A stretch of 64,000 nt of DNA from Spirochaetota bacterium (GTDB taxonomy: Bacteria; Spirochaetota; UBA4802; UB4802). The number at the start of each line of letters is the position of its first letter. The first letter of the stretch is position 1. The stretch lies in NCBI GenBank assembly GCA_029907515.1, contig JARYLT010000001.1, positions 1-64,000 on the forward strand. The letters are read 5' to 3'. Positions 50,711-61,290 of this stretch are shown in pieces. The position numbers and the translations under genes are program-made. The notes below the pieces were generated by a model. That model did no database searches and had not been told where the DNA came from. It worked only from the letters and a program-made list of their open reading frames with translations.

Positions 50711-51967
50711 ATGGAGGTTCGTATGTTGTATACAGAACTCAATATAGAACTAACAGATGAACATCAGCATCTTAAAGAGCAGGTTCACAGGTTTTCAATG
50801 GAAGTATTACGACCTGCTTCTCTGGAATTGGATAAACTTCCGGCTGAAGAAGTTGTCAAAAAAGGTTCAATTTACTGGGATTGCATGGCTAAGATGTACC
50901 AGAATGGCTACCATACTGTTTTGATTTCTGATGAATATGGTGGATTGGGACTGGATCCATTGGCAGTTCATATCTTCTGGGAAGAGCTGGCATACGGCAG
51001 TGTGGGATTTGCAGTATCGTTAGGATGTAGCTGCTTTGCTGCATTTTATGCTACCATGCTGGCTGAGGATAAGCTTATAGAAAAATTCGTTATCCCGTTT
51101 GTAAATTGTAAGGATGCTAGCGTTATGAGTTGCTGGGGAATTACTGAGCCTGATCATGGAAGTGATAATTTAGCACCACGGACGAGTTTTTTCAAAGATG
51201 CCTCATTGACACAACAGGTCAAGGCGCATAAAAAAAATGGTGAATGGATCATTTCAGGACAGAAGTCAGCATGGATTTCAAATGGACCTGTTGCTTCAAA
51301 CTGTGCATTATTTCTGAACCTGGACCCTTCAAAAGGTTTGTCTGGAGGTGGTATATGCCTTATTGATTTAAATCAGGATGGGGTTACACGGGGCAAACCA
51401 CTTGATAAGATGGGGCAGAGGGAACTTCCCCAGGGCGAGATATTTTTTGATAATGTTGTCTGCTCTGAAGAGTACATGATCGTAGATCCAGAAAGTTATG
51501 AAGCCATGACGGAATTAACATTGGGGCATGCTAATGCAACAATGGGTGCCTATTTTACTGGCCTTGCTCAAGCAGCCTATGATATGACATTACAATATTG
51601 TACTGAGCGTATACAGGGAGGAAAACGATTATGTGACCATCAATGGGTGCAGAAAAAATTATTCGATATGTTTGTAAAAGTTGAGACTGCCAGAGCATTT
51701 TCCCGCGCTGCCATGATATATAATATGAATACCACACCACCTGATGTTAAATATTCCATTGCCTCCAAAGTATACTGTACCGAAGCAGCATTTCAGGTAA
51801 CCAGTGATGCCATCCAGCTTTTTGGCGGCTATGGGCTGTCAAAAGAATTCCCCATTGAAAAATTGTTCAGGGATGCTCGTGCAGGGATGATTGAGGATGG
51901 TTCAAATGACACGTTATCAATGACAGCAGGAAATATTATTATTAAGGAGAAATTGGGAGATGAGTAA
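50711..51967 (+). CDS. Acyl-CoA dehydrogenase; actual start probably 50723
   Basis: MSCWGITEPDHGSD; IISGQKSAWISNGPVA; IQLFGGYGLSKEFPIEKLFRDAR. Confidence 0.95.
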   Translation: MEVRMLYTELNIELTDEHQHLKEQVHRFSMEVLRPASLELDKLPAEEVVKKGSIYWDCMAKMYQNGYHTVLISDEYGGLGLDPLAVHIFWEELAYGSVGFAVSLGCSCFAAFYATMLAEDKLIEKFVIPFVNCKDASVMSCWGITEPDHGSDNLAPRTSFFKDASLTQQVKAHKKNGEWIISGQKSAWISNGPVASNCALFLNLDPSKGLSGGGICLIDLNQDGVTRGKPLDKMGQRELPQGEIFFDNVVCSEEYMIVDPESYEAMTELTLGHANATMGAYFTGLAQAAYDMTLQYCTERIQGGKRLCDHQWVQKKLFDMFVKVETARAFSRAAMIYNMNTTPPDVKYSIASKVYCTEAAFQVTSDAIQLFGGYGLSKEFPIEKLFRDARAGMIEDGSNDTLSMTAGNIIIKEKLGDE

Positions 51968-53201
51968 TGTTTACATAATTGGCTCAGGGATGATACGGTT
52001 TAACAAGTATCCTGATGAAACAGTCAGGTCAATGGCTGAAAAGGCTATAAAGCTTGCACTGGAAGATGCTGGCATAGATAAAAAAGATATTCAGGCAGGA
52101 TTTTTTTCAAATACATTCTGGGGCATGTTTTCAGGACAGCATTCCATACGAGGACAGGTAATTTTCAGGGGAATGGGAATTGATAAAATTCCTGTAGTTA
52201 ATGTAGAGAATGCCTGTGCAGGTGGATCATCAGCATTGCATTTAGCTTATACTGGCATAAAAGCAGACATGTATGATGTGGCAATAGCTGTTGGTTCAGA
52301 AAAAATTACCAATCCTAATAAGGCACTGTCCCTGGGTGCCTATGCATCGTGTATGGATGTTGAAAATTTTGAGAAGCATATCAATATGATAATCGAAGTA
52401 AGTAAATCATTTAAAATTAACATACCGCACGATGAAAGTAAACCAGGGGAAGGCCGTAGCGTATTTATGGATGCATATGCTGTTGGAGCGCGGTGGCATA
52501 TGGACAGGTTTGGGTCCACTCAACACCAGTTAGCAGTTATATGCTCTAAGAATCATTTACATGGATCACTCAATCCTCTGTCACAGTATCAACACAAAAT
52601 GACCGTAGAAGAAGTACTGGCAGACAAGCTGGTTGCCTGGCCACTGACTCGTGCTATGTGTGCACCGGTTGGCGATGGTGCGGCTGCTACAATTGTATGT
52701 TCTGAGAAATTCTTAAAAAAATTAACAGGAGCGCGTCCGGTAAAAATTATAGCATCGGTTATGGGACAGGGTGAGGATAGGGACCTTGATGCGCCGGATA
52801 TAGGTGAACGTTTATCAAGGTTAGCGTATGAGCAGGCTGGTGTTGGTCCTGGCGATATAAGCCTGGCTGAACTACATGATGCAACGAGCTGGGGTGAGTT
52901 GCATCAGACTGAATCAATGGGTTTTTGCCCTGTTGGTGAAGGCGGTCCCTTTGCTGAAAGTGGCGCAACAACGTTGGGTGGTAAAAAGCCCATTAACACC
53001 AGTGGTGGACTGGAGTGCAGAGGGCATCCCATAGGCGCATCAGGCCTTGCCCAGATTCATGAACTTGTACTGCAATTGCGCGGTGAGGCAGGAGCGCGCC
53101 AGGTTGAAAACGCCCGGTTAGGACTGGCCGAAAATGGTGGGGGCAACATAGGTGTTGAAGAAGCAGCTATGTGTATTCACATCTTAGAAAAGGTACGATA
53201 A
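51960..53201 (+). CDS. Thiolase-like protein (SCP-x / acetyl-CoA acetyltransferase family)
   Basis: VVNVENACAGGSSALHLAYTGI; LAELHDATSWGELHQTE; NTSGGLECRGHPIGASGLAQIHELVLQLRGEAGARQV. Confidence 0.94.
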   Translation: MSNVYIIGSGMIRFNKYPDETVRSMAEKAIKLALEDAGIDKKDIQAGFFSNTFWGMFSGQHSIRGQVIFRGMGIDKIPVVNVENACAGGSSALHLAYTGIKADMYDVAIAVGSEKITNPNKALSLGAYASCMDVENFEKHINMIIEVSKSFKINIPHDESKPGEGRSVFMDAYAVGARWHMDRFGSTQHQLAVICSKNHLHGSLNPLSQYQHKMTVEEVLADKLVAWPLTRAMCAPVGDGAAATIVCSEKFLKKLTGARPVKIIASVMGQGEDRDLDAPDIGERLSRLAYEQAGVGPGDISLAELHDATSWGELHQTESMGFCPVGEGGPFAESGATTLGGKKPINTSGGLECRGHPIGASGLAQIHELVLQLRGEAGARQVENARLGLAENGGGNIGVEEAAMCIHILEKVR

Positions 53202-53219
53202 TTACTGATAATATAATCA

Positions 53220-54029
53220 ATGGCTATTAATTTCAACAACAGGTGGGTGGTTATCACAGGAGCCTCTTCCGGTATAGGTAAGGCACTGGCGGAATGCTTT
53301 GCCAGGGAAGGGGCTCATCTTATATTAGGTTCTCTTCCTGGTGAAAAACACATACTTGAAAACATCAGGGATAATCTTCAAAAGCAACATGCTATTCAAA
53401 TAGTTACTATCTATCAGGATTTTGCAGATCCGGATGGAGCCGTAAAATTTTATGATCAATGTAAAAAGCTACAAAAGCAGATTTACTGTTTAGTTAATAA
53501 TGCCGGTATAATGGCCTATGGCTATTTCCATGAACTATCGCACAAACAGCAAAAAACATTAATCAATATTAACCTTATGGCATATTTTTCCCTCATGCGA
53601 CTATTTATTGAAGACATGATACAACAAGAGGAAGGGGTTATTATTAATATATCATCTGTGTCAGCATTCCAGCCGACTCCACACCATGCTGTATATGGTG
53701 CTGTTAAAGCGTTTGTACAGAGTTTAAGCGAAGCTGTCGATCAGGAATGTAGAGGTACCGGTATCAGCGTGCATACAATAAACCCATCCTATACGGATAC
53801 GCCCTTGCTTAAAAAAAATAATTTTCCGAATAAAATCTGGTGGTACCGTATTTCAGGGCTGGCAAAACCTGAAGATATTGCTCGCAAAGCAATCAAGGCG
53901 GTAAAGCAAGGTAAAAGATTATATGTGCCCGGGGTCATGAATGCATTGATTCATCTTTTCCTGCCGCGATTGCTGCCACGAAAACTGTCCAATGCAATAG
54001 CACATATTGTTTTACGGCAGGAAAGATAA
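53220..54029 (+). CDS. Short-chain dehydrogenase/reductase
   Basis: VVITGASSGIGKALAECFAREGA; NNAGIMAYG; YGAVKAFVQS. Confidence 0.94.
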   Translation: MAINFNNRWVVITGASSGIGKALAECFAREGAHLILGSLPGEKHILENIRDNLQKQHAIQIVTIYQDFADPDGAVKFYDQCKKLQKQIYCLVNNAGIMAYGYFHELSHKQQKTLININLMAYFSLMRLFIEDMIQQEEGVIINISSVSAFQPTPHHAVYGAVKAFVQSLSEAVDQECRGTGISVHTINPSYTDTPLLKKNNFPNKIWWYRISGLAKPEDIARKAIKAVKQGKRLYVPGVMNALIHLFLPRLLPRKLSNAIAHIVLRQER

Positions 54030-54037
54030 TCCTGTCT

Positions 54038-55582
54038 TTATTCATTTGCCAGACCTCTGCGGAAAAGACTGATATACATGAGTATCTGATGTGTTACGCT
54101 GTTGATGATGGTAAACAGTGATGTGTACAGATACCCAACCTGGAACAGCATGATGAGCGGAATGGATATATATAGATTTTTATCAAATGCAAAATACACC
54201 GCCAACGTCATATAGAGCCCCAACACAAACTCAATAATAGAGACAAAATTGATTGTATGCAGGCTATATTTGTTTTTTAATAGTGTTTTCACGTGGTCTA
54301 TTGCATTAATACGATTGAGTGCCACCACATTGTATTTTGGAGTCCTGTTAAAATCACTCTTTTTATCAAGCAGTGCCTCTATGACCGCTTTACTGTTATT
54401 AATGGATAAACCGATACCCAGTGAAAGGACCATGGGCAGGTACAGAAGCGGTTTAATCTTTGAATCGTAAATGTTTTTATTCTGGTAAAGAACAATGAGC
54501 TCTGTAAAATAGTAGAAAATCATTACTGATAGTGTGGCAAGGAGAAATATTGGCAGGTCAAGATAGGCAAACTTTTTAAACCCACCGTAATAACGAACCC
54601 ATAAAGCTACAGGCATAAGAAGAGTAAGAAAAACCATGAGAAGATATGCAAAGTTAGCCCCTAAATGCATGAACGATTCAAGCTTAACTTTAAGGGGCAG
54701 ATGTGAATGCAGGATAGTTTTATATAATTTTTTAAATACCTGAATGGATCCCTTTGCCCATCTGAATTGCTGAGCCTTAAATGCTGAAATCTCAATGGGA
54801 AGTTCTGCAGGTACGGTAACATCGGGAAGATATAAAAACTTCCATCCTTTCATCTGTGATCTATAGCTTAAGTCAAGATCCTCGGTTATGGTATCATGTT
54901 GCCATCCACCACCATCAATGATTGCCTGCCTTCGCCAGATGCCAGCAGTGCCATTGAAATTAAAGAAGCGGCCTGAGCGATTGCGTGCGGTATGCTCTAT
55001 CATGAAGTGGCCATCTAACAGTATGCTCTGACATTCAGTAAGCAAAGAATAATGGCGATTTATATGATCCCATCGTGTCTGCACCATTCCAATCTCAGGG
55101 TTGGTGAAGTAGTGTATGGTTTTTTGCAAAAAGTCAGGATTGGGCAAAAAATCTGCATCAAAGACTGCTATAAATTCGCTATCGGTATGCCCAAGACCGT
55201 TTTCCAGAGCACCTGCTTTAAATCCTGTTCTGTCCGTTCGGTGAATATATTTGATGTTGAATCCTTCCTTGCGTTTGAGTTTGCATATTCGCTCGGCAAT
55301 AATTGAGGTTTCGTCGGTTGAGTCATCAAGTACCTGGATTTCAAGCTTCTTTTTTGGGTAATCTAATTGCGTTATAGTATTGATAAGGCGCTCAACAACA
55401 TACTGTTCATTGAAAATAGGAAGCTGAACAGTTACTTTGGGGAGAGATTTAAACATTGATTTAGGTTGAATTTTCTTTTTGGCGTATTTTAGAAAAAGAT
55501 ACAATGTATAGTATCTATGAGCACCAAAAATTGATAAAAGTAAAAGTATTAATCCATAAAAAATCAAAATAAACAGCTTCAT
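54038..55582 (-). CDS. GT2 membrane glycosyltransferase (cellulose/glucomannan synthase-like)
   Basis: VTVQLPIFNEQYVVERLI; VLDDSTDET; VFDADFLPN; QQFRWAKGS; multiple C-terminal TMs. Confidence 0.92.
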   Translation of the reverse strand: MKLFILIFYGLILLLLSIFGAHRYYTLYLFLKYAKKKIQPKSMFKSLPKVTVQLPIFNEQYVVERLINTITQLDYPKKKLEIQVLDDSTDETSIIAERICKLKRKEGFNIKYIHRTDRTGFKAGALENGLGHTDSEFIAVFDADFLPNPDFLQKTIHYFTNPEIGMVQTRWDHINRHYSLLTECQSILLDGHFMIEHTARNRSGRFFNFNGTAGIWRRQAIIDGGGWQHDTITEDLDLSYRSQMKGWKFLYLPDVTVPAELPIEISAFKAQQFRWAKGSIQVFKKLYKTILHSHLPLKVKLESFMHLGANFAYLLMVFLTLLMPVALWVRYYGGFKKFAYLDLPIFLLATLSVMIFYYFTELIVLYQNKNIYDSKIKPLLYLPMVLSLGIGLSINNSKAVIEALLDKKSDFNRTPKYNVVALNRINAIDHVKTLLKNKYSLHTINFVSIIEFVLGLYMTLAVYFAFDKNLYISIPLIMLFQVGYLYTSLFTIINSVTHQILMYISLFRRGLANE

Positions 55583-55757
55583 AAGTTATAACTTCCTTAT
55601 ATTGTAAAATAATATTTCAGTATGGTTTAACGTGGTATTTTTGCAGATTTACTATGATTGATAGTAGACTATACCACGAAAAAAAATATTTGCAAAAATT
55701 AATGTATGACATACTATATAATGCAATTTGTATGTCAATATTTATTAGGGGGTTTGT

Positions 55758-56408
55758 ATGACACAGGCAACAGTTCAGGCATTGCAGGGTTTGCGTGATT
55801 TATCCATGGTAAAATGGTATATTATTCCATTACTGGCAATTGTTTTTTATATTTATACAAAAGAAATCAAGGAAGCACGTAAAACCGGTGACTGGGATGC
55901 AGTATTTGCAGGGTTAACCATATTTGGTGTAGATTTTTTTAATGAAACGTGGAACGGATGGGTGATGTATTTAACACAACGTTCTGCAGTGTGGACAACA
56001 CCTGGTGATACGGCATTACGCACCATGGTTGGGTGGAATATTGAGATAATGTTTATGTTCACATTATTAGGGATCATCTTTTATCATACATTATCGGGAA
56101 AGGATATGAAAATCTTTGGCATTCCTGAAAAGTGGTTCTGGGCTGTAGTGTATGCAGCATTTTGCGTATTTGTTGAGTGCCTGCTTAATATTGGTGGCCA
56201 TTTAGTGTGGGAATATGAATACTGGAATCTTTCTTTTAAAGGTGTGTGGCTTATCTTTTTATTTGGCTATTTTCATTTCTTTGTTTTTGCTATTATTGTT
56301 ATGGGGCTTTCAACAGTCAAAAAGAAGATTATTGCAGTATCAAGCATTTATGCAGTACCTGTCATCATGAATATAGTAGCACTGGGAATATTGGGCTGGA
56401 ATTATTGA
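55758..56408 (+). CDS. Conserved polytopic membrane protein, function unknown
   Basis: Several TM segments; good RBS GGGGG upstream. Confidence 0.65.
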   Translation: MTQATVQALQGLRDLSMVKWYIIPLLAIVFYIYTKEIKEARKTGDWDAVFAGLTIFGVDFFNETWNGWVMYLTQRSAVWTTPGDTALRTMVGWNIEIMFMFTLLGIIFYHTLSGKDMKIFGIPEKWFWAVVYAAFCVFVECLLNIGGHLVWEYEYWNLSFKGVWLIFLFGYFHFFVFAIIVMGLSTVKKKIIAVSSIYAVPVIMNIVALGILGWNY

Positions 56409-56983
56409 AACGAAGGTGGAATGTCGCTTTGTTTATTGATGTTATAAAAAAGCTCTGAAGGGTCTTCGGCATAAAAGATGAGTTCATCATCCATGATATA
56501 GCGCATCCTTACCTGTTCAAAAAGGAAGCTGATTTTGTATTTTTTTTCTTTGATAAGTTTTTCAATATGGGGAATGCATTGTTTTGAGTACACTGCATGG
56601 AGCGGCTCAGTTTTCCCTGCCCAGCAGGGGATTATGCAGTCATACATATGAGGGATTTGCAGCATAAAAGCAATAAATTCCTGATTTAAGAAAGGCATAT
56701 CAGCTGCGCATACAAAAATGTAATCCGTTGCTGAACGCTTGAGTGCAGTATAGATGCCACCAAGAGGACCAAGACCAGGTATTATATCAGGATATACAGG
56801 TATTGTGAGATAGTTATATTTATCAGTATCGTTTGCAATAATTGAAATTGTTTGAAACAGCGGTTTGAGTGAATGTACAACATGTTCAATCAGTGGCCTG
56901 CCTTTGAACAGGTGTAAGGTTTTGTCGCTACCAAAACGGCTGCTTTTACCACCTGCAAGGATACATGCCTCTATAGCTTCCAT
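56402..56983 (-). CDS. mobA: Molybdenum cofactor guanylyltransferase
   Basis: ACILAGGKSSRFGSDKTLHLFKGRPLIEHV; GLGPLGGIYTALK; VCAADMPFL. Confidence 0.95.
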   Translation of the reverse strand: MEAIEACILAGGKSSRFGSDKTLHLFKGRPLIEHVVHSLKPLFQTISIIANDTDKYNYLTIPVYPDIIPGLGPLGGIYTALKRSATDYIFVCAADMPFLNQEFIAFMLQIPHMYDCIIPCWAGKTEPLHAVYSKQCIPHIEKLIKEKKYKISFLFEQVRMRYIMDDELIFYAEDPSELFYNINKQSDIPPSFQ

Positions 56984-56986
56984 AGA

Positions 56987-57871
56987 TTACTGGCGTGTAT
57001 ATCCCATCTGTAGTGCTGAAGCATCCAGAAAATTAGTAATGAGATTTTCTACCGTCAGGTCAAACTGAGATTCATCATGTTGTTTGGTTATGCGAATTGT
57101 TTTTATATATGTGTTGCATTTGTTGCAGTAATCAAAGCGGTATTTTTCATCGGGTTCATAACTGTAATAACCAAGTGTATCGGTGTTTTCATTTCCACAC
57201 GCAACACATTTAACGCGTTTGTATTCCCATTCGCATTCACACAGGGCACAGTGAAGGAATCGTTTGTTGTTTTTTGACTCAACAATTTTAGCCATATCGG
57301 GTAAAAATCCACAAAAAGGACACAAGCCTTCAGTATAATCAGGGAATTGGGTTATATCCTGCAATGCTGCATCTTTAAGAGCAATGAATAATGGCTTGTA
57401 TGCATTTACTGCCATAAATATCAGCTCATCAGTATCAAGTTTATTATTAAGAGCTATCGCCTCAAATGTACTGTCTTTTGATAATAATGCTGTGATTATG
57501 TCTTTGTATAGCTCAGGATTGTCATCAAGGTTTGCAAGCAATGTATCAAATGAGTAAGCGGTTTGATACTGTGTAATAAGCGCAGCTATATTTTTGAACA
57601 TTTTCTTTATGTCAGCAATTATTTCATCAGTGAACTGTAGTGTATGAGGCTGAATCATTGGGTACTGTGTGGTATCAACAATGAGTTTTGAATCAGTAAT
57701 GATTGAGGCAAGGTGTTGAAGGCTTTGAAACTGTAATGAAAAAAGTGACCGATATAGAGCAAAAAGGTCTTCTGAAAACATAGAATTATTCAAAAGCGAT
57801 TCTTTACGCTGTTCAAGATGTTCTGTATGATGTATCATTGGCATAATAAATTTTCCGCTGTTTTCCTGCAA
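56987..57871 (-). CDS. fdhE: Formate dehydrogenase accessory protein FdhE
   Basis: GLCPFCGFLPDMAKI...LHCALCECEWEYKRVKCVACGNENTDTLGYYSYEPDEKYRFDYCNKCNTYIKTI. Confidence 0.93.
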   Translation of the reverse strand: MQENSGKFIMPMIHHTEHLEQRKESLLNNSMFSEDLFALYRSLFSLQFQSLQHLASIITDSKLIVDTTQYPMIQPHTLQFTDEIIADIKKMFKNIAALITQYQTAYSFDTLLANLDDNPELYKDIITALLSKDSTFEAIALNNKLDTDELIFMAVNAYKPLFIALKDAALQDITQFPDYTEGLCPFCGFLPDMAKIVESKNNKRFLHCALCECEWEYKRVKCVACGNENTDTLGYYSYEPDEKYRFDYCNKCNTYIKTIRITKQHDESQFDLTVENLITNFLDASALQMGYTRQ

Positions 57872-58007
57872 TTGAAGCTATAGTCCTGATGGTGACGTAT
57901 TTGTCAATACTTTACAATGATTTCTTATACAGTTTTTTATAATAACATACGCAATAATGTTTGACAATTATATTATATTAAATTTTTAATGAACAAGGTC
58001 TCTTCGA

Positions 58008-58127
58008 ACCCTGTTTTCTAAGGCTCATATAACGCTATGAATGCAGGGTCGAAAGGGTAAAAAGAGAAATCTTTTTGCCTCCCGTGTTTGGAAAGAAGAG
58101 GCAGATACCCTTTTTAAGTAAAAAGGG
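58008..58127 (+). ncRNA. Structured 5' leader of fdhA, candidate Moco/Tuco-type riboswitch with switchable hairpin
   Basis: ACCCTG/CAGGGT stem; AAAGGGTA (58052-58059)/TACCCTTT (58106-58113); AAAAGA-GAAA-TCTTTT hairpin; GCCTCCC...GGAAAGAAGAGGC; alternative CCCTTTTT-aagt-AAAAAGGG (58108-58127). Confidence 0.55.
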
Positions 58128-58274
58128 ATGTGTCTGTTTATACTATTATTGTATTATATGGGAGGCTACGATCACGCCAAAATTTAATACAATAGTGTTA
58201 TTGTTTATCAGGCAGAACTTTATAGTGCTGCATGTTTTGTGAAGAACTACTGTTTATTTTTTCAGGAGGTACTC

Positions 58275-61274
58275 ATGCCGGTTACCAGAAGAGATTTGTT
58301 TAAATTAACAGGAGTCACGGCAGCGGGTTCATTTTTGGGTGGAGTAACCTTCTTAACAGGATGTAAATCCACTGACAAGTTAAGAGGGGCAAAGGAATCC
58401 ACCACTATATGCCCGTTCTGTGGTGTTGGTTGCGGTATTATTGTATCATCGCGTGATGGCAAAGTAATAAATGCCGAAGGCGATCCAGATCATCCAATTA
58501 ACGAAGGTGCTCTTTGTTCAAAGGGAATGTCGTTATACCAGATAGCAGTAAATCCGGTAAAACGGCGTCTTGATAAAGTTTACTATCGTAAACCTTTTAG
58601 TGAAGAGTGGGAAACGTTAAGCTGGGATGATGCTATCAAAATGATAGCTCAGCGAGTAAAAGAAACCCGTGATAGAACATTTCTAGAGAAGGAAAATGGC
58701 ATTACAGTAAACCGTTGTGATGGCTTAGCAGGATTTGGTGGTGCAGCACTGGATAATGAGGAGTGCTATGCATGGTCAAAGTGTGCTCGTCTGCTGGGAA
58801 TAACACGGTTAGAACATCAGGCACGGCTTTGACACAGCTCAACTGTCGCCAGTTTGGCGGCTTCATTTGGCCGTGGTGCAATGACAAATCACTGGATTGA
58901 TATTCAGCATGCCGATGTTGTCATGATCATTGGCAGCAATGCTGCTGAAAACCATCCCATATCATTTAAGTGGGTTCAGCGGGCACGTGATAAAGGTGGC
59001 AAGCTTATCAGTGTTGATCCACGGTTTACCCGTACATCTTCACTGGCTGACCTGTATGCACCAATACGTCCCGGTACTGATATTGTATTTATCAACGGTA
59101 TCATTAACTATGCATTGCAGAATGATCTTATCCAGAAAGAATATGTGGTTAAGTATACCAATGCAGCATATCTGATAGATCCCGGTTTTGCTTTTAATGA
59201 TGGAATCTTCAGTGGATATAATCCTGCTGAACGCAAATATGACAAAAAGACATGGAAATATCAGCTTGATGCTGATGGCATACCCTTAAAGGATGAATCA
59301 TTGCAGAATCCTCAGTGTGTATACCAGCTTTTGAAGAAACACATGTCACGCTATACACCTGAAAAGGTTTCTGCAGCTACAGGCTGTCCAGTTGACACAT
59401 TTAAGAAAGTTGCTGAACTGTATACCAGCACTCATAAACCTGACAGGGTTGCCACAATACTGTATGCGATGGGCGCAACTCAGCATACTATTGGGGTTCA
59501 AAATATACGTTCATATGTAATATTGCAGCTACTAATGGGAAATATTGGTCTGGCTGGTGGTGGTATTAATGCATTGCGTGGAGAATCTAATGTTCAGGGC
59601 TCTACTGACCATGCAATACTGTGGCATATATTACCGGGCTATCTTGATGCCCCCAAAGTATTTGGCCCCAAGAAGGATACTGACCTTAAGACATGGATTG
59701 CTAACAACACGCCAACCACCAAGGATCCAATGAGTGTTAACTGGTGGCAGAATAAACCAAAATATATGATTAGCTTACTTAAAGCCTGGTTTGGCGATAA
59801 TGCCACAAAAGAAAATGATTTTGGATTTGACTGGCTACCAAAAGCATCTAAGCCACACTCACATGTCCACATTTATGAAGAGTTATATGCTGGCAGTAAA
59901 ATAGAAGGTGCAATTTTAATGGGTACCAATCCTGTTGTTGGCGGACCAAATTCCATGAAAGAAGCCAGGTCGCTGGAAAAGCTTAACTGGCTGGTATGTG
60001 CTGACCTATGGGAAACTGAAACATCTATTTTCTGGAAGCGCCCGGGTGCAAATCCCAAAACCATTAAGACTGAGGTATTTTTACTGCCAATGGCATCTTC
60101 CGTTGAAAAAGAAGGAAGTGTATCTAACTCAGGAAGGTGGGCACAGTGGCGATATAAAGCACAAAATCCACCCGGAGAGGCAATTACAGACCTTGATTTT
60201 ATTGACAGGCTTTTCAGGGCGGTGAGAAAGTTATATGAAGATGACGTAAAGGCAGGCAAGAAGGTTGCCAACCCTGATCCAATTCTGAAAGCGTACTGGA
60301 ATTTTACTCCTGAAGGTCATCATGAGCCGGATCCTCATATGGTGGCAAAGGAGATCAATGGATTTGAGTGGAAAAAGAATGGAGAACACGGTGATCAGAT
60401 AGAAAACTTTACAAAGCTTACCGATGATGGCAAGACAGTATGTGGCAACTGGCTTTATAGCGGAAGCTATAATGAAGATGGCAATAACATGGCCAGACGC
60501 AGCAAGAAGGATAAAACCAGGATGGGCATGTATCATGGATGGGCATGGGCATGGCCTATGAACAGAAGGATTATCTATAATCGTGCAAGCGTCAATATGA
60601 AAGGAGAGCCATGGAATCCCAAAAAGCCGGTGATATGGTGGGATGGCGATGAGTGGAAAGGTGATGTGCCGGATGGTCCTGCTCCAGCAGGGGAAAAATT
60701 GCCATTTATCATGCTACCAGAAGGCGTTGGACGACTCTTTGCTCCAACTCTCAATGATGGGCCATTCCCCGAACATTATGAAGCAGTAGAGTCAGTAACA
60801 CGGAATATATTCAATTCACAGCAGTATAACCCGGCTGTGTCACTGTATCCAGGTACTCAGGGTGAGTTTGGTACAAGTGCACGGTTCCCGTATATTGGAA
60901 CATCATACAGGGTAACCGAACACTGGCAGGCAGGAGCAATGACACGAAACCTGCCATGGTTAGATGAGCTTGTACCGGATATGTTCTGTGAAATAAGCCC
61001 AAGTTTAGCTGCAAAGAAGGGAATCAAGAATGGTGATAAAGTTATCATCTCATCACAGCGTGGTTCAATTGAAACCTATGCGCTGGTAACTGAAAGGGTA
61101 CAGCCATTGAAGGTAAACGGGCAGATGGTTGAGATGGTTGGTATGGTATGGCATTTTGGTTATGGCGGGCACGCTTCAGGTTCATCCTGTAACTTCCTGA
61201 CACCACAGTGCGGTGATCCCAATACGTTTATACCAGAATTCAAAGTATTTCTGGTTGATATACGAAAGGCTTAA
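58275..61274 (+). CDS. fdhA: TAT-exported molybdopterin formate dehydrogenase alpha subunit, selenoprotein (Sec186 at UGA 58830-58832)
   Basis: MPVTRRDLFKLTG TAT motif; CPFCGVGCG; readthrough gives EHQARL-U-HSSTVASLAASFGRGAMTNHW, with Sec at the position expected for FdhA; the two track ORFs are in the same frame. Confidence 0.96.
58830..58868 (+). promoter_or_regulatory. Bacterial SECIS element in fdhA mRNA
   Basis: UGA followed after 12 nt by GTCGCC-AGTTT-GGCGGC hairpin (58845-58861), the expected bacterial position. Confidence 0.85.
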
Positions 61275-61290
61275 GTGAGGAGGTGGGACT

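Noticed and set aside
58830-58832. Nonsense mutation or frameshift in fdhA
   Set aside because: TGA is exactly at the selenocysteine position and is followed by a SECIS-like hairpin; same frame continues.
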